A DNA stretch of 64,000 nt from Phycisphaeraceae bacterium. GTDB lineage: Bacteria; Planctomycetota; Phycisphaerae; Phycisphaerales; Phycisphaeraceae. The DNA lies in the NCBI GenBank assembly GCA_028277745.1, contig JANQFR010000065.1, positions 1 through 64,000 on the forward strand. Reading direction: 5' to 3'. The notes beneath the pieces are model-generated. The model was not told the origin of the DNA. It did not search any database and was given only the letters and a program-made list of their open reading frames with translations. Position 1 is the stretch's first letter. Every line of letters begins with the position of its first letter. Both the position numbers and the translations under genes were made by a program. This document shows positions 35,746 to 43,850 of the stretch, one piece after another.

Positions 35746-36787
35746 CACGCACCTCGAACTTCGTCGGCTTGCCCAGCAACTCCCCGCCCCGCTTGATCCA
35801 CATGGCCACGCGCTCGATCAACTCCTCCGCGCCCATCGTCGGATACCCGAAGAGGCGATGGCCCTTCTGCCCGTTGCTCAAGATCGCTTCGGGTCGCTCC
35901 TCGCCCGCAAACGTGACCGGCTTGTCAAGCAACGCGCCCAACCGTTCGCACACGCGACGCACCGACAACTGCTCCGGGCCCGCGAGATTGAGCGTCATTG
36001 GCGGGCAGGCGGCGTGCTCGAGGCTGAGCAGCGCCATCGCGTTCGCGTCGCGCTGCCAGATGACGTTGGCCATCGGCATTGACAGATCGATCGCTTCGTC
36101 CCGCAAGACCTTGCCCGCCAGGTCGATCAACACGCCGTAACGAAGTTCGCAGGCGTAGTTGAGCCGCAGGAGCGAGACACGGACGCCTTGCGTCACGCTG
36201 TAATGCTCGAACACCCGCTCTCGTCCCAGGCAACTCATCGCGTATTCGCCCTGGGGGTTGGGCGCATCGGTCTCGAGCGAGCCCCCGGACGCGATTGGCG
36301 TGAGGCCGTAGACATTGCCCGTGCTGAACGCCGCGATCCGGCTGTCGGCGTAACGCCGGCAGACCCCCGCCGGCAGCAGCGTGTTCATCGCCCAGGTCAA
36401 CGACTCGTTGCCGGTCGCGCCGAACTTCATGCCGGCCATGAACACCACGTTCGCCGCGTCCGGCAGCGACGTGACAAGCTCCGGCTTCAACAGGTCGCCC
36501 GCGATCGTCTGGATCCCCCAGTCTTCGAGTTTGCGCCGCTCCGCCGGGTTGCTGAATCGCGAGACCCCGATCACGCGGCCCCGGCCGCCCGCCTCCTCCA
36601 TCCCACGCTGGGCCATCCGCGCCAGCGTCGGCCCCATCTTCCCGCCGACGCCCAGTACGACCACGTCGCCCGTCAGGCGTTCGAACATCGCGGCCACCGC
36701 CGGGGTCGGCCTCGACAACGCGTCATCCAGTTGTTCGACATCCGAGATGTCTGCAGGCAGGTCCTGGGGTGGGATCAGGGTCGGCAT
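35732..36787 (-). CDS. NAD-dependent epimerase/dehydratase (extended SDR)
   Basis: The 351-aa product has a Rossmann start VVVLGVGGKMGPTLARMA near residues 42-60. A later acidic/Asn motif and LNLAGPEQLSVRRV (about 270) are like those of sugar-nucleotide or sugar-acid epimerases. The position that holds YxxxK in the family is not clear to me. It is the first gene of the three-gene operon epimerase - DapA-like - IlvA-like. ATG 36787 was chosen over the open frame to 36862 because the added residues lack any SDR feature and cross the promoter of the divergent regulator. Confidence 0.75.
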   Translation of the reverse strand: MPTLIPPQDLPADISDVEQLDDALSRPTPAVAAMFERLTGDVVVLGVGGKMGPTLARMAQRGMEEAGGRGRVIGVSRFSNPAERRKLEDWGIQTIAGDLLKPELVTSLPDAANVVFMAGMKFGATGNESLTWAMNTLLPAGVCRRYADSRIAAFSTGNVYGLTPIASGGSLETDAPNPQGEYAMSCLGRERVFEHYSVTQGVRVSLLRLNYACELRYGVLIDLAGKVLRDEAIDLSMPMANVIWQRDANAMALLSLEHAACPPMTLNLAGPEQLSVRRVCERLGALLDKPVTFAGEERPEAILSNGQKGHRLFGYPTMGAEELIERVAMWIKRGGELLGKPTKFEVRDGRF

Positions 36788-36894
36788 CCGTCGAGTCCGG
36801 CAGGGGTCAATGTCCAGTGAAAACAGGTATAATGTCGCAATTGCATCGCAATCAAGACCCATTCTTCGGGCTTTTGCGATGCCCGGTGCTTTTC
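36788..36894. promoter_or_regulatory. Divergent promoter/operator between epimerase operon and GntR-LacI-type regulator
   Basis: TATAAT at 36828-36833 (plus strand) is a perfect -10, with a poor -35. Immediately downstream are two direct copies of TCGCAAT (36835-36841 and 36846-36852), spaced 11 bases, about one helical turn. This would fit an autoregulatory operator. The ATG at 36832 lies inside the -10 box, which supports ATG 36895 as the regulator start. Confidence 0.5.
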
Positions 36895-38028
36895 ATGCAG
36901 GAATTGATCTATCACGAGATCAGGCAAGAGATTGGCCGTTCCCGGCCCGGCCCGCTCCACCTCCAGATCGCCCAGCGGCTGGCGGAGCGGATCCAACGCG
37001 GCGAGCTGATCGCCGGTCAGCCCCTGCCCCCCCAGCGCCGGCTCTGCAAACTGCTCGGCGTCGGCGAAGTCACCGTCCGGCGCGGGCTGAAACGCCTGAC
37101 CGATCAGGGCCTGCTCCTGGCCAGGCAGGGCAGCGGCACCGTCGTCGCGGGCGGGCTTCCCCCCCGGCTCCAGACCACGCCCCCGGCCGACCCCCGCCGC
37201 CAACCCTTCCGGCTCGGGATCCTCTCGACCGACCGCACCGACGGCTATCCCTTTATGCAGCCCCTCCTGAACTCGATCGAGCGGGTCAGCCGGGACCACC
37301 CCCTCACGCCCCGCGGCGTCGATCTGCGGATGCTTTTTCTCCCCCAGCACGTGTTCGCCCCCAAGGCCCTGCTCGAACGCATCCCGGTCGACGAGCTGGA
37401 CGGGCTGGTGATGATGTCGCCGATCAACGCCTCGATGCTGGCCGTCTGCCAGCAGGGCTCTTTGCCGTATGTGCTTTTATTTAATGATCTTGCAGACGGC
37501 GTCAGCCCCTGTGTGGTCGTGGACTACGGCCCCGGCGTGCTGGATGCTGTCACCCATCTTCGCCAACAGGGGCGATCCCGCTTCGCGCTCGTGACCTCCC
37601 ACCCCGACCGCTTCAGCACCGGCCAGATGACCAGCGCCTTCCGCGTCGCCCTGCAGGCCAATCGGCTGCCCGCCCGCGACGCCCTGATCCGCCCCGCGGG
37701 CTATCACCCCCAGCAGGGTTTCATCGCCACCCGGAGCCTGCTGGACGAGCGCGAGCCTCCCGACGCGATCATCTGCGCTTCCGCCCACCAGGCCCGCGGC
37801 GCCCTCGAAGCCATCCAGGAAGCCGCCCCGGGCCGGCCCCGTGCCCTTTCGCTGGTCGCTTTCAGCGTCGAGAGCGAGGACACGAGCCTTGCCCGGCCAT
37901 TTCACTCGATCGACATCGGCCTGGAAAAGATGACTGAGGTGATTTTCCTGTCGTTGCTGAGGCGGCCCGGAGAGGCGGCCGTTTCGCCCCGCCGCCGGGT
38001 CGTCTCTTCGCGGTTCCTGCCGGTGTGA
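36895..38028 (+). CDS. Transcriptional regulator: GntR-type HTH plus LacI-type effector domain
   Basis: The 377-aa product has an N-terminal winged helix of the GntR kind (LHLQIAQRLAERIQRGELIAG, cut to its family region, with VTVRRGLKRLTDQGLLLAR at about 60-80) and a periplasmic-binding-protein-like sensor from about 105 to the end. Hybrid GntR/LacI-sensor regulators occur near sugar genes. It faces the epimerase operon and precedes the Gfo/Idh/MocA and SGNH genes, so it may control both through the TCGCAAT or AAATGTT sites. Confidence 0.88.
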   Translation: MQELIYHEIRQEIGRSRPGPLHLQIAQRLAERIQRGELIAGQPLPPQRRLCKLLGVGEVTVRRGLKRLTDQGLLLARQGSGTVVAGGLPPRLQTTPPADPRRQPFRLGILSTDRTDGYPFMQPLLNSIERVSRDHPLTPRGVDLRMLFLPQHVFAPKALLERIPVDELDGLVMMSPINASMLAVCQQGSLPYVLLFNDLADGVSPCVVVDYGPGVLDAVTHLRQQGRSRFALVTSHPDRFSTGQMTSAFRVALQANRLPARDALIRPAGYHPQQGFIATRSLLDEREPPDAIICASAHQARGALEAIQEAAPGRPRALSLVAFSVESEDTSLARPFHSIDIGLEKMTEVIFLSLLRRPGEAAVSPRRRVVSSRFLPV

Positions 38029-38192
38029 CCTCCCGTATCGAAACGCCGGTTCCCCACGACCGGATGAATGTCATCGGTGGCGGGCGCCGCGTGGCGGGTT
38101 GAAAATGTTCCGAAATGTTATAGATTGTTAACTTTAAACATTTGGCGCCGCGTTTCCCGGTTCGGGGCGGGTTGGCGGGAAGGAACACGATC
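38029..38192 (+). promoter_or_regulatory. Promoter region of Gfo/Idh/MocA gene with AAATGTT boxes
   Basis: An AT-rich stretch around 38101-38143 has AAAATGTT (38102-38109), AAATGTTA (38113-38120), 11 bases apart, and an inverted AAACATTT (38136-38143). The spacing suggests a repressor or activator site. No standard -35/-10 pair is obvious. Confidence 0.45.
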
Positions 38193-39542
38193 ATGTTGAA
38201 AAACGGCCCTCCTCAACCGCGGCGATATGTGCTCTGCGGCTTGAGCAACCGGGGCATCGGGAGCTACGCCGTGCCCCTGCTGGGGCTCAAGCAATACCCC
38301 GAACGCGGCGACTTCTCGGCCCACGGCCAGCTGGTGGGCGTCTACGACCTGGACCGTCAGCGCGCCGAGAGCTTCGTCCGCCTCATCGGGAAAGACCTGC
38401 CCGTGTTCGGGCCCGGCGGGTTCGATCAGATGATCGACCGCACCCGCCCCGACGTGGTCGTCGTCGCGACGCCCGATGGAACGCACGCGGAGTACATCGT
38501 CGCCGCCCTCGAACGGGGCGTCGATGTGCTGACCGAGAAGCCGATCGTGACCGACACGCGACAGGCCCGGCAAGTGCTGGACGCCGAGGCGGCGAGTTCA
38601 GCGTCGATCCGGGTCGCGCACAACTACCGTTACAGCCCCCTCAACGCCGCCATCAAGCAGATGATCGTCGAGGGCAAGGTCGGCCGGATCGCCAACATCA
38701 ACTTTGAATTCAATATCGACACCTACCACGGCAGCAGCTACTTCTGGCGGTGGAACCGGGACCGGGCGTTGTCGGGCGGGCTCTCGATCACCAAGGGGTG
38801 TCATCACTTCGACCTGCTCAACTGGTGGCTCGACGACCTGCCCCAGACCGTGTTTGCGTTCGGCGCCCGCCGGTATTACGGGCCGGACAGCCCATTCAAG
38901 CCCGCCGCGCCCGACGACCGGCGGCTCGACGCGGACGAACAGAAGCGGCTTTGCCCCTACCGCCGCCAATGGTTCGGCCCCGGCAAGCTCCGCCCCGAAG
39001 ATGACCACGTCGGCCGGGCCGAGGACATCTTCAAGCTGCCCTATGGCGAGCAATACGACAACAAGCCGCCGATGTACATTTACGATGAACAGATCGACAT
39101 CGAGGACACCTACTCCACGGTGATCGGTTATCGCGGCGGGGCGAGCGTGACGTATGCCGCGAACTTTTCCGCGACGTGGGAGGGTTACAACCTGTCGATC
39201 AACGGGACCGGCGGCCGGATCGAGTGCCGGCACTTCACCACGCCGTCGCGTTGCCCGTTCCCGGTCGAAGAGCACGAGACGATCTATTACACGCCGCTGT
39301 TCGGCGAGCGGCAGACGCACACCCTCCCGCCCCCCGAAGGGGGCCACGGCGGGGCCGATCCGCTCCTGAAGGCGGACCTGTTCATCGGGCCGAGCGAGCG
39401 GTCGCGGTCGTTGAACCAGGCGGCGACCAGCCTCGAGGGCGTCTACGCCGTGGCCGTCGGCGAAGCGGTCTGGCGCTCGGCGGAATCCGGCGAGCCGGTG
39501 CGGATCGCGGACCTGCTGGGCGCCTGGGCCGAGCCCACATGA
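38193..39542 (+). CDS. Gfo/Idh/MocA-family oxidoreductase 1
   Basis: The 449-aa product has a Rossmann NAD(P)-binding start (YVLCGLSNRGIGSYAV), the EKP motif (DVLTEKPIVTD, about residue 115) and a long C-terminal alpha/beta domain typical of the family, which oxidises sugars or sugar acids. ATG 38193 follows GGAAGGAA. Its stop overlaps the start of the SGNH hydrolase gene as ATGA, so the two are translationally coupled. Substrate unknown. Confidence 0.9.
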   Translation: MLKNGPPQPRRYVLCGLSNRGIGSYAVPLLGLKQYPERGDFSAHGQLVGVYDLDRQRAESFVRLIGKDLPVFGPGGFDQMIDRTRPDVVVVATPDGTHAEYIVAALERGVDVLTEKPIVTDTRQARQVLDAEAASSASIRVAHNYRYSPLNAAIKQMIVEGKVGRIANINFEFNIDTYHGSSYFWRWNRDRALSGGLSITKGCHHFDLLNWWLDDLPQTVFAFGARRYYGPDSPFKPAAPDDRRLDADEQKRLCPYRRQWFGPGKLRPEDDHVGRAEDIFKLPYGEQYDNKPPMYIYDEQIDIEDTYSTVIGYRGGASVTYAANFSATWEGYNLSINGTGGRIECRHFTTPSRCPFPVEEHETIYYTPLFGERQTHTLPPPEGGHGGADPLLKADLFIGPSERSRSLNQAATSLEGVYAVAVGEAVWRSAESGEPVRIADLLGAWAEPT

Positions 39543-40252
39543 AAACCGAAGACGCGATTCCCCGCCCCGACGCCTTTCAATTGATCGCATTCGGCGATTC
39601 CACGACCGCTCCCCGCACCGTCGACGGCCAACCCCTCGTCACCTATTGCGACCTCCTGCAGGCTCACTTCGCCGACGCCGGGCCGCGTGTCCGCGTGGCG
39701 AACGCCGGCGTCGGCGGCGAGCACACCGGTATGGCCCGCCAGCGTTTTCAACGCGACGTGCTCGACCGACTCCCGGGCCATCCCACGGTGGCGGTGATCC
39801 AGTTCGGCCTCAACGACGCGGCGGTGGACGTGTGGAAAGAACCTCCCGTCCTTGAGCCCCGCGTCTCTGTGGACCAATACGAATCCCACCTGCATGGTTT
39901 CGTCTCGGCGATCCGTCGGCAGGGCGGCCGACCCGTCCTGATGACGCCCAACATGATGTGCTGGACCCCGACCCTGCGGCGCTATTACGGCCGGCCGCCC
40001 TACGACGTGGATTCCTCACGGGGGATCAACCGGTTCGTTGATCGCTACGCCGACCGGGTGCGCGAACTGGCCCGGACGCAGGGCGTGCCGTTGATCGATA
40101 TTCACCGCGCTTACGACGAGCATGAACAACGCGGGCGCGGCTGCGTGGCGGATTTTCTGCTTCCCGACGGCATGCATCCCAACGCCGCCGGGCACCGGTT
40201 GACGGCGGAACGGCTTCGAACGGTCCTGGTCGAAGAGTTCAACTGTTTGTGA
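39539..40252 (+). CDS. SGNH/GDSL-type hydrolase (possible sugar O-acetylesterase)
   Basis: The 237-aa product shows all four SGNH blocks: FGDSTTA (nucleophile Ser), NAGVGGEH (oxyanion Gly), FGLND (oxyanion Asn) and DGMHPN (Asp and His of the triad). There is no signal peptide, so it probably acts in the cytoplasm. It is coupled to the Gfo/Idh/MocA gene by an ATGA overlap. In this setting it may remove acetyl or other ester groups from imported sugars. Confidence 0.88.
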   Translation: MKTEDAIPRPDAFQLIAFGDSTTAPRTVDGQPLVTYCDLLQAHFADAGPRVRVANAGVGGEHTGMARQRFQRDVLDRLPGHPTVAVIQFGLNDAAVDVWKEPPVLEPRVSVDQYESHLHGFVSAIRRQGGRPVLMTPNMMCWTPTLRRYYGRPPYDVDSSRGINRFVDRYADRVRELARTQGVPLIDIHRAYDEHEQRGRGCVADFLLPDGMHPNAAGHRLTAERLRTVLVEEFNCL

Positions 40253-40303
40253 CGCCGACCGCGTTTGGATGGACTGACGACAGCCCGGCCCTGTGGGCCG
40301 GCG

Positions 40304-41659
40304 CTAAACAGTGTTCGCCCAGTCGGTGGCGATTTGCGCGATCGGGCGTTGCCGGAGCGCCGACACGGCGAAGACGGCGGCGCCGAGGCTGGTGGGCTCG
40401 TCGGAGGCGGCGGGGTTCATGGCGACGCCGGCGGCCTGCCGCTTCAGGTCGCGCCAGACGGCGCTACGGGCGCCGCCGCCCAGGCACGTGACCCGCGACG
40501 GCCGGTCCGGCCCGCAGACCCGGTCCAGCTCTTGGTCGAGGCGCTGAGCGACGGCGCGCATGATGATCAGCGCGCCGTCTCCCGGTGAGCCGGGCGGCTT
40601 CCGGAAGACCGGGGCCCCGCCGGCTTCCGACGCCGCGAGGTCCAGGGCGCCCCGCGGCTGACGCGTCATCGCCTGGGCGGCGAGCTGATCGAGCTCGGGG
40701 AATGTTGATTCGGGCGCCTCGGTGCGTTGATAGGCTTCGAGCAGGTTGGCTGAGAGGCTGCAGAAGGCCATCCGGAAGTAGAGCGATCGGTCGAACGCGG
40801 GGCCCTGGAACACCCCGTGGTCCGCCAGTTGCGGATCGAAGGCGTCTCTGCACTGGACCACCGCAAGCACGGTCCCGGTCGTTTCAGACACGCGCCCGGG
40901 GACGACGTCGCCCGCGGCGACGGCGCCGGCGTATTGGTCGAGGTCCCCGACGATCAGCCGGCAGCCGGGAGGCAGCCCGAGCGTTTCGGCGGCTTCGGGG
41001 AGCACGGGCCCCGCGTCGGCGCCGGCGCGGGCCGGGCGCGGCAGGAGGGCGGGGTCGATCCCGAGCGTTTCGAGAGCGGGCGGCCACCAGCGCAGGGTGT
41101 GGATGTCCAGCAGGCCGGTCATCGCGGCGGCGCCGGCGGCGGCGACGTGCCGGCCGGTCAGCCAGAGGGTCAGGTAGTCGCTGATGAGGCAGAACCGCTG
41201 CGCAGCGCGCCAGACCTCGGGCTCGTTGTGCCGCAGCCGGTGCAGTTTCGCGGCGGCGAACAGCGGGTCCATCTGTGGAACGCCGGTGACCGCGTATCGC
41301 CGGGGCAGCGCATTGAAGCGATCGATCCACCGGGCCTGGTCGGCTGCGCGGCGATCGGTCCAGACGATGATCGGGGTCAGCGGCTGATGGTTGCCGTTCA
41401 ACAGGAGGAAGCTGTTGGTCTGGCTGGCGAAGCTGACCGCGCGCACCGCGTTGAAAGCGTCCGGCTGCTGCTGCCGCAGGTCGCCGCACAGCGCGGCGAT
41501 GGTTGTTTTGAAGGTGTGAGGCTGGATCTGAACCCAGCCCGGTTCGGGGGCCTCGATCGGTGTGGCCCGGCGGGCGAGCGCTTGCAGGCGGCCGGCGTCG
41601 GTGAAGACGGCCGCCTTGAAGTAGGTCGTGCCCAGGTCGAAAGTCAGGACGTGCGTCAT
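40304..41659 (-). CDS. FGGY-family carbohydrate kinase
   Basis: The 451-aa product has the N-terminal phosphate-binding motif FDLGTTYFKAAVF, the catalytic-type Asp in VGDLDQYAGA and the late LGGGARSAVW adenosine motif of the FGGY kinases (xylulose, gluconate, fuculose and others). It is slightly shorter than usual (about 480-500 aa). Its ATG overlaps the stop of the ceramidase-like gene (ATGA at 41656-41659), so it is the second gene of that minus-strand operon. The sugar it phosphorylates is not predictable. Confidence 0.88.
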   Translation of the reverse strand: MTHVLTFDLGTTYFKAAVFTDAGRLQALARRATPIEAPEPGWVQIQPHTFKTTIAALCGDLRQQQPDAFNAVRAVSFASQTNSFLLLNGNHQPLTPIIVWTDRRAADQARWIDRFNALPRRYAVTGVPQMDPLFAAAKLHRLRHNEPEVWRAAQRFCLISDYLTLWLTGRHVAAAGAAAMTGLLDIHTLRWWPPALETLGIDPALLPRPARAGADAGPVLPEAAETLGLPPGCRLIVGDLDQYAGAVAAGDVVPGRVSETTGTVLAVVQCRDAFDPQLADHGVFQGPAFDRSLYFRMAFCSLSANLLEAYQRTEAPESTFPELDQLAAQAMTRQPRGALDLAASEAGGAPVFRKPPGSPGDGALIIMRAVAQRLDQELDRVCGPDRPSRVTCLGGGARSAVWRDLKRQAAGVAMNPAASDEPTSLGAAVFAVSALRQRPIAQIATDWANTV

Positions 41660-43026
41660 GGCGTTGGCCCGCAGGCAGCGGGTAGGTTGTCAAGCAGCCG
41701 CATGGTCTGGTCCACGAATCGGCGGCCCGACGCCGGGCTGGCGAAGATCGCGTTGCCCGCTTCATAGGCCCGTTCGTCCACCGCCTCCTGAGTGACGAGA
41801 TAGCCCTGCAGGTCGCTGTTGGCGAGCGTGATGATATAGGTCCGCGGCGCGGCGGTCATAACGTCGAGGGCGAACTCGACGAACACCTCGCCGGGCCAGC
41901 CGACGAAGGTGTGGGGACCCAGCCGGATGGCCTGGATCTCGGCGGGCAGGAGTTCCTCGGCCGCGGCGACAAGCCTGCCGTCGCGGTCGGCGTGAGCGAG
42001 CGTCACGGTCTCTTCCGCGCCGAACCAGTCGCACTCGGCCGTGCGGACCTCGCCGTGGTCGGCCCCGGTGCGGCGCAGGTGCTCCAGGTGGGCCCTGGCT
42101 CGGTCGCGTTGCGCTTCCGCTTCCACGGTAGACGGCAGATCGCGCAGGGGCAGGTCCGTCTCCAGGCTCCGAGCCACGATCGGTTGGGGCGGGATCGGTT
42201 GGGCGTCGGCCCGTGCGGCGGCGATACGGTCGGCCAGCAGGTCGCCGAGGCGCTGGGCTTCGTCCAGCGTGTTTGCGCGGACCGCGCGGCGGGGGCTCTG
42301 GTTGCCGCTGACGCCCATGTGGTGCAGGTACGCCGTCGCCGGCCCGAAGTGACGCTGTTGCAGGGCGCGCCGCGCCAGGCCGGGGAAGTCGCCGCTGATC
42401 ACGGTCGAGTCTTCATGCAGCACGGTCGGGTGGACCGCGCAGATCGCCATCACGGCGATGGGCTCGCCGCTGCCCTGCGCAGAGGCGAACAGCAGGGGGA
42501 CCTGGGGGATGGAGGGGCCGTCCGGGTCGCGGCGGTTGCCGCCCAGGCCGGCGCCGTCTGCCTCGGCGAAGCTCAGCGTCGCCGGCTGGGCCGCCGCCTT
42601 GGCGCGGGCGGCCGCGTCGATGACGCCCTGCGCCACCTTTTCGACGTAGCCGGCGTCCGGCTCGGGCACGACCGGGTCCGCGGTGTTGCTCAGCATCCGG
42701 TTGGTCACCGGCCCCGAGTGGGTGTGTGTCGCCGTCACCATGATCGACTCGATCGGCAGGCCCAGCGATCGGCTCAGCTCCGACCGGATCTTCCGGGTCA
42801 CCGGCCTGGGGACCCAGATCAGGTCGCAACCCACGAACAGGCAGGCCTCGCCGCCCCCCTCGATCCAGATCGCACTGGCCAGCAGGGGGTCGTGGACCCC
42901 GCTGCTCATCCGCGGCACGTGCGGGTAGCCGTAGAGAAAAACCGAGCCCTCCGGGCTGATGTCCGTCTCGGCGGCGCCGACGCTCCACCCGGCGTGTGAA
43001 AGATCGGGGTTGACAGCGATGTTCAT
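41656..43026 (-). CDS. Neutral ceramidase-like hydrolase (N-terminal catalytic-domain family)
   Basis: The 456-aa product resembles the neutral/alkaline nonlysosomal ceramidase N-terminal domain: YGYPHVPRMSSGVHDPL near the start, VTATHTHSGPV (metal-binding His pair, about residues 97-107), GNQSPRRA and HPTVLHEDSTVISGDFPGL later. Planctomycetes carry many such proteins, most without tested activity, and amide cleavage of acyl amino compounds is a reasonable guess. It is divergent from the DeoR gene with only 20 bases between the start codons, and coupled to the kinase by ATGA. Confidence 0.78.
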   Translation of the reverse strand: MNIAVNPDLSHAGWSVGAAETDISPEGSVFLYGYPHVPRMSSGVHDPLLASAIWIEGGGEACLFVGCDLIWVPRPVTRKIRSELSRSLGLPIESIMVTATHTHSGPVTNRMLSNTADPVVPEPDAGYVEKVAQGVIDAAARAKAAAQPATLSFAEADGAGLGGNRRDPDGPSIPQVPLLFASAQGSGEPIAVMAICAVHPTVLHEDSTVISGDFPGLARRALQQRHFGPATAYLHHMGVSGNQSPRRAVRANTLDEAQRLGDLLADRIAAARADAQPIPPQPIVARSLETDLPLRDLPSTVEAEAQRDRARAHLEHLRRTGADHGEVRTAECDWFGAEETVTLAHADRDGRLVAAAEELLPAEIQAIRLGPHTFVGWPGEVFVEFALDVMTAAPRTYIITLANSDLQGYLVTQEAVDERAYEAGNAIFASPASGRRFVDQTMRLLDNLPAACGPTP

Positions 43027-43046
43027 ATTTCACAAAATACAACAAT

Positions 43047-43850
43047 ATGTCACACGAGACAACCCCCGTCAGCCCCGAGTCACGCCGCGCCGAGATCCTC
43101 AGCCTCATCGAGCGCGAGGGCGAGCGGACCATCGACACGCTGGCCGAGCGGTTCGGGGTGAGCGGGATGACGATCCGGCGGGACCTGCAGGCCCTGTCGG
43201 ACCACGGCCGGGTGATCCGGACCCACGGCGGCGCGGCGCCGGCCCAGCGGATCAGCTTTGAATTCCGCTTCCTCGAGCGCACCCGCCACCGGGCCGCGGA
43301 AAAGGACCAGATCGCCGCGGTCGCCGCGTCGCTGGTCCAGCCCGGCGACTCGGTGCTGCTGGATTCGAGCACCACGACCCTGGCCATCGCCCGCCGGCTC
43401 GCCACGATCGGGGGCCTGACCGTGGTCACCACGTCCCTGCCGATCGCTTCTGAGTTGTTCGGCCGGGAAGGCGTCGAGGTGATGCTGCTCGGCGGCTCGC
43501 TGCGCAAGGACTCGCCCGACCTGATCGGGGCGCTGACGGAAAACAACCTCGACCTGGTCCGGGCCGATGTGGCGTTTATCGGCGCCGACGCGATCGATCA
43601 CGCCGGCTACATCTACAACCGCTCGAACGAGCTGGGCCGGATGCTGGCGCGCATGGCGGACGCGGCCGACCGCGTTTACGCCGTCGCCGACCACAGCAAG
43701 GTCGGCCGGCATGAACTGATGCGGTTTGCCCATCTGCGCGACTGGATCGGGCTGATCACCGACAGCGGCCTCGACAAAGCGATCGCCCGCCGGCTCGAGA
43801 AGCACGGCGTGAGATTGCTCCAACCGTCAAAGGGGGCGGCCGGTGGCTGA
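43047..43850 (+). CDS. DeoR/GlpR-family transcriptional regulator
   Basis: The 267-aa product has the DeoR winged helix at about residues 14-65 (IDTLAERFGVSGMTIRRDL) and the DeoRC sugar-phosphate sensor domain (VLLDSSTTTLAIARRL, about 108-123; GADAIDHAGYIY). These regulators sense phosphorylated sugars, in agreement with the kinase, NagA-like and NagB-like genes around it. It overlaps the start of the NagA-like gene by 8 bases. It likely represses both this operon and the divergent ceramidase-kinase operon. Confidence 0.9.
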   Translation: MSHETTPVSPESRRAEILSLIEREGERTIDTLAERFGVSGMTIRRDLQALSDHGRVIRTHGGAAPAQRISFEFRFLERTRHRAAEKDQIAAVAASLVQPGDSVLLDSSTTTLAIARRLATIGGLTVVTTSLPIASELFGREGVEVMLLGGSLRKDSPDLIGALTENNLDLVRADVAFIGADAIDHAGYIYNRSNELGRMLARMADAADRVYAVADHSKVGRHELMRFAHLRDWIGLITDSGLDKAIARRLEKHGVRLLQPSKGAAGG

